Source of the DNA: Mucilaginibacter sp.
Lineage (GTDB): Bacteria; Bacteroidota; Bacteroidia; Sphingobacteriales; Sphingobacteriaceae
Assembly (NCBI RefSeq): GCF_028288105.1
Contig: NZ_JAQBOI010000181.1
Span: forward strand, 1-47,399
Reading direction: 5' to 3'
DNA length: 47,399 bases
Position numbers and translations under genes: made by a program. Position 1 is the first letter of the stretch. Each line of letters begins with the position of its first letter. Below are positions 31,983 through 42,800 of the stretch, piece by piece. The notes beneath the pieces are model-generated. The model ran no database searches and had not been told where the DNA came from. It saw only the letters and a list, made by a program, of their open reading frames with translations.

Positions 31983-33977
31983 ATGGCTGCTAAATTAGCT
32001 TACCGGTATTTACGGGGATACACGCTTGACCCCGGGTTTTCAACCCAGTTGGATACCATGAAGTTTAACCAAACCACCTACAGGATATTATGGGAGGATT
32101 TAAATGCCCCGGAAAATTTAGGCCCTGCCGGCGAATACTTTGAAGTGATAGACATTGACCCGCCCAGCAATTGCTACTATGAGCCGATAAACCTTGATTC
32201 GAGGGAGGTATTGTCGCAAAACGGGTTAACGCCAAGCGAAGGCAACCCCCAGTTTCACCAGCAGTTTGTGTATACCATAGCGATGAAAACGCTCGAATAT
32301 TTTGAGCAGTCGTTAGGGCGAAAGTTGATCTGGAATTCGCGCGTTACCCATGAAAGTGGTAAGATACAGGAGCACTATGTAAAAAGGATACGTTTATACC
32401 CGCACGCGTTCAGAGATGCCAATGCTTATTACAGCACCGAAAAGAAATCTATTTTATTTGGATATTTCCAGGCGGCACAACAAATACAAGGAACTAACTT
32501 CCCCAACGGTGCAGTGTTTGCCTGCCTCTCGCCTGATATTATCTCGCACGAGGTTACCCATGCATTGCTGGATAGTATACACCCCCGTTTTTTGGAAAAT
32601 ACCAACCCCGATGTTCCGGCTTTTCATGAAGCATTTGCAGATATTATTGCCCTGCTGCAAAGATTTACCATTAATGAATTGGTGATTAACCAGTTTGCAC
32701 AATCGGACGGTAGTTTTGATAAATTTACCTACCTGGGCGAGCTGGCCACACAGTTGGGCAGCGCCTTATCGCATGGCAGGGGGGCCTTACGCAGCGCTAT
32801 CGGCGGCCGCGACGAAAATGGCAACTGGAAACGCAGTAAGGCCGATCCAACCCTCTACCAAACTAAAACAGAGGCCCATGACCGCGGATCTGTACTGGTT
32901 TCTACCTTTTTCGATGCGCTGATTAAAGTGTATAACTACAAAACGCAGGACCTAATCCGGATAGCTACAAATGGCTCGGGTGTATTGCCGCAAGGCGTTT
33001 TGCAGTTAGACCTGGCTACACGGCTAGCCCAGGAAGTATGCGCAATAGCGCAGCACCTGATGCGGATAGCCATACGGGCGCTGGATTATTGCCCGCCGCT
33101 TGATATCACTTTTGGCGAATATCTGCGGGCATTAGTTACGGCCGATATTGACTTTGCGCCCGCAGATGATAACAATTACCGCATAGCATTAATTGATGCT
33201 TTCCGTAGTTGGGGCATATTCCCCGATCATGTAAATACGTTTTCGGAAGAAAGCCTGCAATGGTGTACCCCCGATAATTTTGCACAGGCGGATAAAAAAG
33301 CTTTAGTTAAAGTGGCGAACTTTTTAAGGGGAAGGGTACGTACACTGTATAACTTAAGCAACCGGGAAGCTATCTATCACGAATCTAAAAAAATACAGGC
33401 GGCCTTACATGATTTTCTGCTTGGTAAGGTTCAGACAGATGATAATAATGATTGTAAAGATGAAGAACAGGTTTTAGGGAAAAAAGAACTTGAAAGTCTG
33501 CTACCGAAACTTGGTTTAAGCTCCACATCCGTTGATTATTATGATTCCGGCAATCAAGATGAAAACAGAAAATTAATGAGGCAAAAAAATCCCGGCGAAC
33601 CAATGCCTATCGAGATTCATAAAGTGCGGCCAGCTTATCGTTCGGGGCGCGAGGGTATGATACTCGAGCAGGTAGTTGTAACCATCACCCAATCTACCAC
33701 AATTTTAATTGAAACCGGCAGGGTTGATGAAGATACAAAGGAGCCTATCATGGATGAAATGAAATTTAGGGGTGGGTGCACCCTTATTTTTAACATGGCC
33801 GATGAGTTTAAAGTGAACTACCTGGTCACTAAAAATATTGCCAGCCAGGACAGATTTTTAAAACAGTTAAGATATCAGCAGGGAGGCGATGATGCAGCCT
33901 TGTCGTTCTCAGATTCAATGTATGATGACGATAATGGCTTCGGTACCATTAACTTCGCTAATTTACATTTTCATTAA
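31983..33977 (+). CDS. M4-like zinc metalloprotease (HExxH, gluzincin)
   Basis: The 664-aa protein has HEVTH at 189-193 (LSPDIISHEVTHALLDS) and the downstream HEAFADI with E216 as third zinc ligand, the order HExxH...EAxxD found in thermolysin-like M4 peptidases. The 23-residue gap is near the usual 19-20. There is no secretion signal, which is unusual for M4 enzymes and suggests action in the cytoplasm. Residues 470-664 are an unrecognised C-terminal region with acidic linkers. It is the middle gene of a tight operon (29 bp from the unknown protein, 7 bp to the MBL gene). Confidence 0.87.
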   Translation: MAAKLAYRYLRGYTLDPGFSTQLDTMKFNQTTYRILWEDLNAPENLGPAGEYFEVIDIDPPSNCYYEPINLDSREVLSQNGLTPSEGNPQFHQQFVYTIAMKTLEYFEQSLGRKLIWNSRVTHESGKIQEHYVKRIRLYPHAFRDANAYYSTEKKSILFGYFQAAQQIQGTNFPNGAVFACLSPDIISHEVTHALLDSIHPRFLENTNPDVPAFHEAFADIIALLQRFTINELVINQFAQSDGSFDKFTYLGELATQLGSALSHGRGALRSAIGGRDENGNWKRSKADPTLYQTKTEAHDRGSVLVSTFFDALIKVYNYKTQDLIRIATNGSGVLPQGVLQLDLATRLAQEVCAIAQHLMRIAIRALDYCPPLDITFGEYLRALVTADIDFAPADDNNYRIALIDAFRSWGIFPDHVNTFSEESLQWCTPDNFAQADKKALVKVANFLRGRVRTLYNLSNREAIYHESKKIQAALHDFLLGKVQTDDNNDCKDEEQVLGKKELESLLPKLGLSSTSVDYYDSGNQDENRKLMRQKNPGEPMPIEIHKVRPAYRSGREGMILEQVVVTITQSTTILIETGRVDEDTKEPIMDEMKFRGGCTLIFNMADEFKVNYLVTKNIASQDRFLKQLRYQQGGDDAALSFSDSMYDDDNGFGTINFANLHFH

Positions 33978-33984
33978 ACCTATC

Positions 33985-35415
33985 ATGAGCAACGTTAACG
34001 TAAACATAAAAATGTTCCAGGTGGGAGAGCTTGGAGACTGTTTTCTTTTAAAGTTTAAAGAGGATAATAAAGAAAGCGCGGTATTAATTGACTGTGGATC
34101 TTTCCGGAATTCAGATAAGTCTATAAAAAGGCTTCAAACCATTGCTGAATTTATTAAAGGCGATCTAAATGAAAAAGCGTTGGACGTAGTAGTGGGTACC
34201 CACCAGCATAATGACCATTTTTCGGGATACGTCCATGCGGCCGATATTTTTGAACAAACAGGTATTGATAACGTTTGGCTGTCGTGGCTCGACGATCCAA
34301 AAGACGTTGATGCCGGTAAAATTGCCGCCGGGCAGCGTGACCTGACAGAAAAACTTCAGGCCATAAGCAGCCGGCTTACCAAGAACGATAACGATAACCA
34401 TTCCCTGGCCGCAGAAAAGATAAATGATATGCTGGGTTTTTATAACGCAGAAGATGCAGATAAGCCGCTTGAAGGAAAGAAAACCAAAGTGCCCGTTATT
34501 CCGAAAATGGGGCTTGATAATTTAAAGAAGATCGGTAAAAATGTAAACTACCTGTCGCCGGGGAATGTGCTGGATTTGCCGGGCTTATCAGCAAACTCGG
34601 TTAAAGTGTACGTACTTGGCCCGCCAAGGGGCGGAAAATTGTTGTTTGATATTAACCCCAGCAAAGATGAAACTTATGATATCAAGCTTACCGCTATAAG
34701 CAACCTTGCGGATGGTTACCTTGCGGCATTAACCAATTACAGCGGTAATGAGGTTGGATCGAATGAAAGGAATTTTCCTTTCGACAAAAAATTTGAAAAG
34801 AATTTGACCAAACCGGAGTTTTTAAACAGTGCCTATTTCTTACAAGACAGTTGGCGGAAAATTGATGATGAGTGGCTCGACCAGGCGGGAAGGCTTTCGC
34901 TGTATCTGGATTCATACACTAATAACAGCAGTTTGGTAATGGCTTTTGAACTGGTAGAATCGGGTAAGGTGCTGCTTTTTGTGGGAGATGCACAAACGGG
35001 TAACTGGTTGTCATGGGAAAATATTCAATGGGACAAGGACAAAGTAAAACCGGGCTTTTCATTAGATTATTTACTAAACAATACGGTTTTGTACAAAGTG
35101 GGCCACCATTGCAGCCATAATGCCACGTTAAAGAAATATCTTGACGATAAAATAACGCATCCCGACTTGGTTGCTATGATCCCCGTTGATGAAACAGATC
35201 CGAATATTACCAAAAAGAAGGGCTGGAAAATGCCAGCCGTAAACTTGTATAAGAAACTAAAGGAAAAAACCTTTAACCGGGTTTTAAGAATGGAAAAAGG
35301 CTTTGATGCTGATTGTGACCCCAATGGCGCGGCGAAGCAATCATGGGCAAAACTTCCGTTTAAACCTGTTGTTGATAAGAAAAATTTTTATATCGAATAT
35401 GAAGTGCATGGTTGA
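33985..35415 (+). CDS. Metallo-beta-lactamase-fold hydrolase, ComEC-type
   Basis: The protein has 476 residues from ATG 33985, 7 bp after the protease stop; the longer frame from 33889 overlaps the protease and is rejected. The metal site THQHNDH (H73, H75, D77, H78) follows VLIDCGSF and VVVGTHQH. Later GDAQTG and VLYKVGHHCSHNATLKK are the ComEC/Rec2-type MBL motifs. There are no transmembrane segments, so this is a soluble member. Related soluble MBL proteins occur in conflict systems as possible nucleases or phosphodiesterases. The substrate is unknown. Confidence 0.88.
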   Translation: MSNVNVNIKMFQVGELGDCFLLKFKEDNKESAVLIDCGSFRNSDKSIKRLQTIAEFIKGDLNEKALDVVVGTHQHNDHFSGYVHAADIFEQTGIDNVWLSWLDDPKDVDAGKIAAGQRDLTEKLQAISSRLTKNDNDNHSLAAEKINDMLGFYNAEDADKPLEGKKTKVPVIPKMGLDNLKKIGKNVNYLSPGNVLDLPGLSANSVKVYVLGPPRGGKLLFDINPSKDETYDIKLTAISNLADGYLAALTNYSGNEVGSNERNFPFDKKFEKNLTKPEFLNSAYFLQDSWRKIDDEWLDQAGRLSLYLDSYTNNSSLVMAFELVESGKVLLFVGDAQTGNWLSWENIQWDKDKVKPGFSLDYLLNNTVLYKVGHHCSHNATLKKYLDDKITHPDLVAMIPVDETDPNITKKKGWKMPAVNLYKKLKEKTFNRVLRMEKGFDADCDPNGAAKQSWAKLPFKPVVDKKNFYIEYEVHG

Positions 35416-35866
35416 GCCTCACCTGAACAGATAAACACAGGTCCAATTTTAGCAGCCAAATTTTTTTAAATCCTGCAAAAAATGGTTCGAGAATTGTACT
35501 CCCGTCCTAACGATACCAAGAGAACCGCCTTTAAAGAGATTTAGAGGCGGTTTTTGTTTTTATAATAACATTTGTACAAATGTTTGTAAATCACCAAAAT
35601 GATGCGAATCCTGGCATCTTAATTATTAAAGCTGATCAATAAGCTGCTCCCTATTATATTTTATTCAAACTCCATTAACTTGCAGCTATTTGTATGAATT
35701 AAGCAATAATTAATAGTTTATTAATGAGTTCTCGTTAATATCGCTTAAAATAATTTCTAATAGCTAAAAATGAAGTGCGCTATATTGTTATCGGTCTTTT
35801 TTTATTAGCTTATCAAAAATTAAACCTATAAATACCCGCCTGTTAAAAAGGAAATACTTGTAATAA
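35416..35866. other. 451-bp intergenic region with a degenerate tRNA-like end
   Basis: A short stretch at 35482-35514 (GGTTCGAGA ... CTCCCGTCC ... CGATACC) resembles a decayed T arm/acceptor end followed by the same CGATACC trailer found after the tRNA-Pro and attR. It precedes a terminator. The remaining 300 bp are AT-rich and show no recognisable gene. Confidence 0.35.
35523..35555 (+). terminator. Rho-independent terminator
   Basis: Arms AACCGCCT (35523-35530) and AGGCGGTT (35545-35552) with a 14-nt loop run into TTTTTG. It lies about 110 bp after the MBL stop and ends that operon. Confidence 0.82.
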
Positions 35867-38059
35867 ATGAATAATAAATTTTCAAATGCCTTATTCGCCT
35901 TATTGACAGGCGTGTTGCTACAGGTAACGGCCAATGCACAGGTAAAAAAGAAGGAATTTAATATCGTTCCCTTTTTGAATGCATATAATGTAAATTGGAA
36001 CACACCCGGGCCAACATCAATGCAATCGATGCCAATCGGCAACGGAGATATTGGCCTCAACTTATGGGTTGAACCCAACGGCGACCTTTGCTTTTTTATA
36101 GGGAAGACCGATGCCTGGGGAGCAGCCGCGGCTACGGAAAAGAACAACTGGATAAAAGATGGTGGCGTGTTAATGAAATTGGGAAAAGTGCGGATATCCG
36201 TAAGCCCAAATCCGATGGCACAACAGGGAAGCCCCTTCCGGCAAGTACTAAAGCTGCATAACAGCGAGATATTGGTTAAGGAAGGTACCGGTGCCAATGC
36301 CGTTCAATTGAGAGTTTGGGTGGATGCGAACCACCCGGTTATAAGGGTCGAATCAAAAAGTGTAAAGCCTGTTTCAGTAAAAGTCACGCTGGATAACTGG
36401 CGGGTTGGCAGGGGTGATATCATCTTACCAAAACAAGCCAATAAAATTACCTGGTATCATCAAAATCCGGATTATGCCGACCAGCACTTGCATGGCATTA
36501 TTTTTGGCGGAATTATTAAAGGAAAAGGGCTGGCGACCAGGGATGATACTACCCTGCAAACAATTAAAGCTGTTAGTAGTCAGTTAATCTCGGTTTATCC
36601 TTTAACTACAAAGAACCTGACCCCAGACCAATGGCGCGCCAAACTGAATAGCGAAATTACTGGAATAGACGCCCAGCCCCTTGAACAAGAAAGGTTGGCC
36701 CATCAGCAATGGTGGAGTAAATTCTGGCTCCGCAGCTGGATATTTGTAAATGGCGACGATGTTGCTAAAACAACTACACAAGGGTATATCCTGCAACGCT
36801 ATATTACAGCTTGCGCCGGCAGGGGAGCTTATCCTGTTAAGTTTAATGGCTCCATTTTCGTCGTGGATAATCCGCAATTTAAGGCGAACGAAAGAGACCC
36901 GGTAATAGCGATAGATGCGGATTACCGCGAATGGGGTGGGCAATATTGGATGCAAAACACCCGCGCGATGTATTGGCCGCGCCTTATGGCTGGTGATTTT
37001 GACGAAATGCAGCCCCTGTTTAAAATGTACCTTGGTATGTTACCGGGTAATAAAGCGCAGGTAGAGAGTTATTACCATCACGGTGGCTGCTATTTTCAGG
37101 AAACGTCGCCTTTTTGGGGCGGCTTGCCTTACATGGGGCCGGAGGTGGAGGAAAATTGGACAGGACACTACTTTACCCCGATACTGGAGTTAAGCATGAT
37201 GATGCTGGATTACTATGAATATACTGGCGACAAAAAATTTGCCAGGGAAATGCTTTTGCCAATAGCATCAGCAGGCGTGGAATTTTTTGACAAACATTTT
37301 GGCCGGGATGCTTGGGGGAAATTATTGCTTGATCCCGACAATTCCATTGAAATGTTCTGGAAAGCGCATGATCCGGCGCCCGATATTGCCGGTTTACATG
37401 CAGTTGTGGCACGGTTAATGGCCCTGCCGCCCAATTTAACCGATGAGAAATCGCGGGAAAACTGGAAAAGGTTTTACAGTGAACTTCCTGATCTGCCGGT
37501 GGGTGAGAAAGACGGTCAACAGGTATTGTTGCCGTATACTGGTCCCCAAACTGTTAAAGGGCGAAACCTGGAAAATCCGGAATTATACGCGGTTTATCCG
37601 TTCAGGTTATACGGACTGAGTAAGCCCGACCTGCAATTAGCGATCAATACTTTTAATGCGCGCGCATTTAAAGACAAGGGATGCTGGGTACAGGACCCGA
37701 TACAGGCTGCCATGCTTGGTTTAACAGATATTGCCAGGACTTATGTAACTTTTAATTTGGCCCGTAAGGAACCTACCCTTAAGTTTCCGGCATTTTGGGC
37801 AACCGGACATGATTATGCGCCGGATGAAGACAATGGCGGTAATGGTGAGAACGGCTTGCAGGAAATGCTAATGCAGATAGACGGTAAAAAAATCATTCTG
37901 CTGCCGGCCTGGCCGAAAGAGTGGGGCAATACGGAGTTTAAACTGAACGCGCCTTATAATACCACTGTTCAGGGTAGGATAGTGAATGGCAAGCTTACGG
38001 ATTTGATAGTTACACCTGCCTCACGAAAGACTGACGTGATCGATTTGTCAAAAAATTAA
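35867..38059 (+). CDS. Secreted DUF5703 / GH95-like six-hairpin glycosidase
   Basis: This 730-aa protein starts with a signal peptide (NALFALLTGVLLQVTANAQ). Residues 30-290 match the DUF5703 N-terminal beta domain (MPIGNGDIGLNLWVEPNGDL and FFIGKTDAWG). The following region has alternating helices typical of an (alpha/alpha)6 barrel (AIDADYREWGGQYWMQNTRA, LPIASAGVEFFDKHF). The C-terminus has GGNGENGLQEMLMQ and LLPAWPKEW, as in GH95 fucosidases and relatives. It probably acts on plant polysaccharide side chains in the periplasm or outside. The substrate is not readable. Confidence 0.82.
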   Translation: MNNKFSNALFALLTGVLLQVTANAQVKKKEFNIVPFLNAYNVNWNTPGPTSMQSMPIGNGDIGLNLWVEPNGDLCFFIGKTDAWGAAAATEKNNWIKDGGVLMKLGKVRISVSPNPMAQQGSPFRQVLKLHNSEILVKEGTGANAVQLRVWVDANHPVIRVESKSVKPVSVKVTLDNWRVGRGDIILPKQANKITWYHQNPDYADQHLHGIIFGGIIKGKGLATRDDTTLQTIKAVSSQLISVYPLTTKNLTPDQWRAKLNSEITGIDAQPLEQERLAHQQWWSKFWLRSWIFVNGDDVAKTTTQGYILQRYITACAGRGAYPVKFNGSIFVVDNPQFKANERDPVIAIDADYREWGGQYWMQNTRAMYWPRLMAGDFDEMQPLFKMYLGMLPGNKAQVESYYHHGGCYFQETSPFWGGLPYMGPEVEENWTGHYFTPILELSMMMLDYYEYTGDKKFAREMLLPIASAGVEFFDKHFGRDAWGKLLLDPDNSIEMFWKAHDPAPDIAGLHAVVARLMALPPNLTDEKSRENWKRFYSELPDLPVGEKDGQQVLLPYTGPQTVKGRNLENPELYAVYPFRLYGLSKPDLQLAINTFNARAFKDKGCWVQDPIQAAMLGLTDIARTYVTFNLARKEPTLKFPAFWATGHDYAPDEDNGGNGENGLQEMLMQIDGKKIILLPAWPKEWGNTEFKLNAPYNTTVQGRIVNGKLTDLIVTPASRKTDVIDLSKN

Positions 38060-38195
38060 ACCTAAACAAGTTTTAATCGTTAGCCCTGTGGTCGGTGTTG
38101 TCCGTACCATAGCCGTGGTTACTCGAAAAGGCACGCAAAATAGACATTAAACAATACTGGTTAATTTTAATAATAAGGATCTTTCCAGTTAATCA

Positions 38196-39404
38196 TCAAA
38201 AGTTGGGATCGAAATTGAAGCAAATAGGGTTAGATAGCCCTACCATGGATCCACTTAAAGCCATAGATTGTGGAACCTGTGGGTAGCTTGTAGCCGGTCC
38301 TTCTACCGTTACGCGATAGTAACTACGACCCGTTATTGCCGGCGTATCGGTAAACTCCACTGCAGGCGTTTTGCCCGTAACCTGGTAGGTGCCAAATTTA
38401 CTGCCGTTCTTTACAATGTTAATGGTATAGTTCCCCTCCGGTAAAGCATTGCCCGTTAACTGAACGCGAAACTTTACAGGTTTACCCGTCGCTTTGGCAT
38501 TATCGCCCATCATCATATCCATTTTACCATCCACATTCAGGTCTGCGTAGAATTCTACCCGGGGCGCATACGGGTTGGCACTGATGGAAACCCGACCGTT
38601 TGTAAGCGCGTCTACAACCGCTTGTGTGGTCCGTTTTACCGCAAAAACCCAGGTTGTTGGCGTACCAACATAGTTTGCTTTAGCCTGGCCGCTGTTCGCA
38701 GTTGCCTTATCTGGCGTATCCGGATTACCGTGATGCGCGTCGCTCCCGCCTCTGCCGGTAAGTTTTCGGCCTGATGAAAGCATGTCGTCCCAAATCATGA
38801 TGGCATTGGCATTTCTGGACCATACGGCAGAATTCCATACTTCTATCGACTCAATAATATCATAAGAATATCCAAAATGATCCTTCCCGCTCGGATGGTT
38901 AGCCGACAGGTGAATGCCAAGTTCGTTCTTAACTCTGCCGATCACTGTATCGCGCTGATCACGAACATCATATAATCGCTTATGATCGTAAGGTTTAGCC
39001 GAGAACACATTGCCATGGCCACGGGTTGTTGTCCATTCAGCGCCATAAAGCAGCAACAGGGAGTCTGACTTAAACTCCGGATCGGCCCAGGTATTATGTG
39101 CAACATCACCATCTACGTGGTTATCATGGTCGGTGATGCAGAGGTAGTCCATACCCACTGATCTGGAAAAGGAGATGATCTTTGCAACAGGATTGTTAGA
39201 GGATTCTTTGCTGTGGCGGGAATGTACGTGCAGATCGCCCTTTAGCCACACGCCGTCGGTAAGGCTGGCATTTGGGGGCAGCTTAGCAATCTTCTTTGAC
39301 TGGCCAAATACTGGGTTGCTGATGCAAGCTGCTATAGTAAGGAGCAGTACGGTACATTTAATGCCCGTAAATAGTATCGGGCTCTTGGTGTTTTCGAATG
39401 TCAT
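38196..39404 (-). CDS. Secreted CehA/McbA-type PHP-domain metallohydrolase
   Basis: The protein has 402 residues from ATG 39404; an ATG at 39443 would add 13 polar residues before the signal peptide (SPILFTGIKCTVLLLTIAACI). The PHP metal-binding motifs are GDLHVHSRHS and ITDHDNH, followed by YGAEWTTTRGHGN, HLSANHPSG and GGSDAHHG. CehA/McbA-like enzymes hydrolyse phosphoesters, carbamates or related bonds. It converges with the DUF5703 gene and is divergent from the SusC gene, so it may be regulated with the latter locus. Confidence 0.85.
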   Translation of the reverse strand: MTFENTKSPILFTGIKCTVLLLTIAACISNPVFGQSKKIAKLPPNASLTDGVWLKGDLHVHSRHSKESSNNPVAKIISFSRSVGMDYLCITDHDNHVDGDVAHNTWADPEFKSDSLLLLYGAEWTTTRGHGNVFSAKPYDHKRLYDVRDQRDTVIGRVKNELGIHLSANHPSGKDHFGYSYDIIESIEVWNSAVWSRNANAIMIWDDMLSSGRKLTGRGGSDAHHGNPDTPDKATANSGQAKANYVGTPTTWVFAVKRTTQAVVDALTNGRVSISANPYAPRVEFYADLNVDGKMDMMMGDNAKATGKPVKFRVQLTGNALPEGNYTINIVKNGSKFGTYQVTGKTPAVEFTDTPAITGRSYYRVTVEGPATSYPQVPQSMALSGSMVGLSNPICFNFDPNF

Positions 39405-39443
39405 GTCAATTTTATTATTAAAATTTAGGCTGAAAGTCCTCAC

Positions 39444-39858
39444 TGTACGAACATCTTAAATACCATAGATAAAAAGTGTGCTGAGCTTGGTTCGCTTTAG
39501 CCAGCGCAAATTTAATGAGCTATAGGGTTGGGCAGCAATCAGTCCGATTAAGTTTGTGTTAAGCTTTAAACAAGCAATTTCAATAATAAGTAAAATAGGT
39601 GAGGCCTGTTATCATTATTGTCCCCTCTCAATAAATAGGAAACCAATAAAGCGGCATCATCGTATACCATCCTTTCGCCAATTACATACCTACGTAAACG
39701 TTTAGTTACTTTAAATTCATATTGAAGCCAGATAGTTCATCTGTAGGGTAGATAATGGCAAATAAGCTAATAATCAGTTGATGTTTTGATAACAAGGCAT
39801 CTGTTATTTTGCATTAAATGAAATTTAAATATCTACATCACAAATAATCACATCATTT
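39444..39858. other. 415-bp promoter region upstream of the susC-like gene
   Basis: TTTG at 39785-39788 and TATTTTG at 39805-39811 resemble -33 and -7 elements, but the spacing (16 nt) and -7 match are imperfect. No sigma/anti-sigma or SusR-like gene is present in this stretch. It probably holds divergent promoters for the PHP hydrolase and the SusC operon. Confidence 0.4.
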
Positions 39859-42800
39859 ATGAAACAAATTTACAAACGCTTATTAAATGGCGCCTGCATT
39901 CATTCCCGGCAATGGGTGCTGTTACTGTGCGCCATTATTTTTAGTGTGTCGCCGGTATTCTCGCAAACCGGAAGAACAATTAAAGGTACCGTTACCGATG
40001 AAAAGAATGAGCCGCTCCCCGGCGTTTCTGTAGTAGTGGCGGGCACAACTGTAGGTGTTATGACCGACGCAAAAGGTAATTACTCGCTTAATGTAAGCGG
40101 TGAAAGTGCTGTGTTAAGATTTACTTCAATTGGGTACACTTCAAAAGAGGTTAGGGTTGGCACAAACTCTACAATTAACGTTAACATGTTACCTGATGCT
40201 AAACAATTAAAAGATGTAGTGGTAATAGGATACGGAACATCAAGCAAAAAAGATGTAACCGGCGCTATTACTTCTGTAAAGGCCGAGGATTTTAATGCAG
40301 GTGTATTAACCACCCCCGCAGAGCTTTTGCAAGGTAAGGTTGCCGGTTTAAATATTACTAAAAGCGGCGACCCTAACAAACAGCCTGCTACTATTTTAAG
40401 AGGGCCGTCTACCTTTCGTGAAGGCGCAGCTCAAGAGCCTTTTTATGTAATTGATGGTGTACCGGGCGCTTCAATAGATCTTTTAGCACCGGCTGATATT
40501 GAAAGCATAGATGTGTTAAAGGATGCATCTTCAACAGCAATTTACGGTTCACGGGCCTCTAACGGGGTAATTATCGTAACAACAAAAAAATCAAAGACGG
40601 GGCAAACCAGGCTTAGCTACAGCGCTTATGGCGCAATGGAAAAAGTATCTAAAAATATAGATATGTTAAGTGCCGATGAGTTACGTAAATATTTGGCAGA
40701 TAATGGCGTAGCTCCTTTAGCAAAGCCCTTGGATGACGATGGCTCTAATACCAATTGGCAAGATCTGGCTTTAAAAACAAGCTACTCACAAAACCATAAC
40801 CTTTCTTATGGCGGGGCGGGTACAAATTCAGACTACGGCGCAAGCGTAAACTATTATAAAAACAACGGTGTCTTAAAAAATACCGATCTGGAGCGTACTG
40901 TTTTTAAAGGATACATTAATCAGCGCTTTTTTGACGACAGGCTTAAGCTGGGCCTTACCCTAACAAACAGCGTTACCAAAAAGAACGATGTGTTTCAAAC
41001 CCAGGTGCTTCCCGGTATATTATTTTATTTGCCAACTGTTAGCCCGTATAACCCCGACGGAAGCTATAAAGAGAATTTGACACGTACAGGCAGTGGCCCG
41101 TTAAACCCACTATCGTTAATTGATAATAACTTTACAAAAACAGATAACAACAAAACCCTGATTAACGGTATTGTTCAGGTTGACATTTTAAAAGGTTTAC
41201 GTTTTACGCTTAGCGGGTCTACTCAAAAAGATCAAAACAATATCAACTCCTATTTAAACAGCAAATCGGGTTTGGCAATAGGCGCAAATGGTGTTGCAAA
41301 TCGTAGTGCTTTTAACAGTACTACCAACGTTGCAGAGGCGTATTTAAATTACGACAGAGATTTTGGCCTGCATTCAATTAAATTATTGGGAGGTTACTCT
41401 TACCAGCAAGATCGTACAAATGATGGGTTTGGTGTACAAACACAAGGGTTTTCTAATGATAACCTTACTTATAATAACCTGTTCTTTTCAAACCCAACCA
41501 ACCTGTCGCAGATCCAGTTCAACCAAAATTATATATCAACCTTACGATTGATATCCTACTATGGTCGTGTGCAGTATAAATACAACGACAAATACCTTTT
41601 ACAGGCATCGTTAAGGGAAGACGGATCATCAGCCTTTGGTTTAGATCAGCGACATGGCTATTTTCCGGCAGTTTCTGCGGGATGGAGAATTATAAGTGAA
41701 AAATTCATGGAGAGCCTGCCTGTTATCTCCGACCTGAAATTGAGAGCTGGATACGGTGTATCTGGTAACAGTTTGGGTTTTGATGCTTTTACCGCCCAGT
41801 TAATTTATGGTATCCCTCCGGGTGGGGGTAAATTTCTAAGCAACGGAAATATCACCAACCCTATTGGCCCGGTTCGTAATGATAACCCAGGCTTAAAGTG
41901 GGAAAGCACATCTACTACTAACATCGGTTTAGATTTTGGTTTGCTAAACAACCGCTTAACCGGTTCAGTTGATTATTATATCAAGAAAACATCAGATCTG
42001 ATCTATACCTACCAGGTATCAACAACACAATACTTCTATCCATTTTTTACAACCAATGTTGGCAGAATTAAAAATAGTGGTATCGAGGTAGTGTTAAATG
42101 CTGTCCCTGTAAAATCTCAAAGCTTTACATGGCGTACATCATTTAACGTGTCGCACAATAAGAACGTGGTAGAAAGTTTATCTAATGATAAGTTTGCCAT
42201 CAACTTCATCCAAACAGCACAGTTAGGTGGTAAAGGCCAATCGTCATTAAGTAGCCAGATCATACAGCCTGGTTATGCCGTTGGTACTTATAACTTATGG
42301 CATTACGTGGGCAAAAATGAAAATGGTGTAAGTACATATCAAAAAGCCGATGGGTCAATAACCGCAAGCCAACCGCTAAGTACAGATCAGCGTATCGCCG
42401 GCAGCGCACAACCTAAATTTATATACGGATGGAGCAACACCTTCCTTTACAAAAATTTCGACTTTAACTTTTTAGTTCGGGGAGTTACCGGCAACAAAAT
42501 ATTAAATGGAACACTTGCTTCCCTTAATAACCCGGCTGATTCTAAATTCCAGAATATCCCAAGGTTTACCCTTGGCGAATCGTTTAAGGATATAAACGCT
42601 TACCTGATGTCAGACCGTTTTTTGGAGAGCGGTGCTTACCTCCGTTTAGATAACGCAACATTAGGGTATACCATCAGGCCAAATCTAAAAACGATAAAGA
42701 GTGTACGCCTGTACTTATCTGGCAATAATATATTCATAATCACAAATTACAGGGGTATCGACCCCGAGATTAATATAGGCGGTTTAACCCCGGGTATCGA

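Noticed and set aside
33889..33984. Upstream extension of the MBL gene
   Set aside because: It overlaps the protease C-terminus in another frame; ATG 33985 follows the protease stop by 7 bp and begins the conserved domain.
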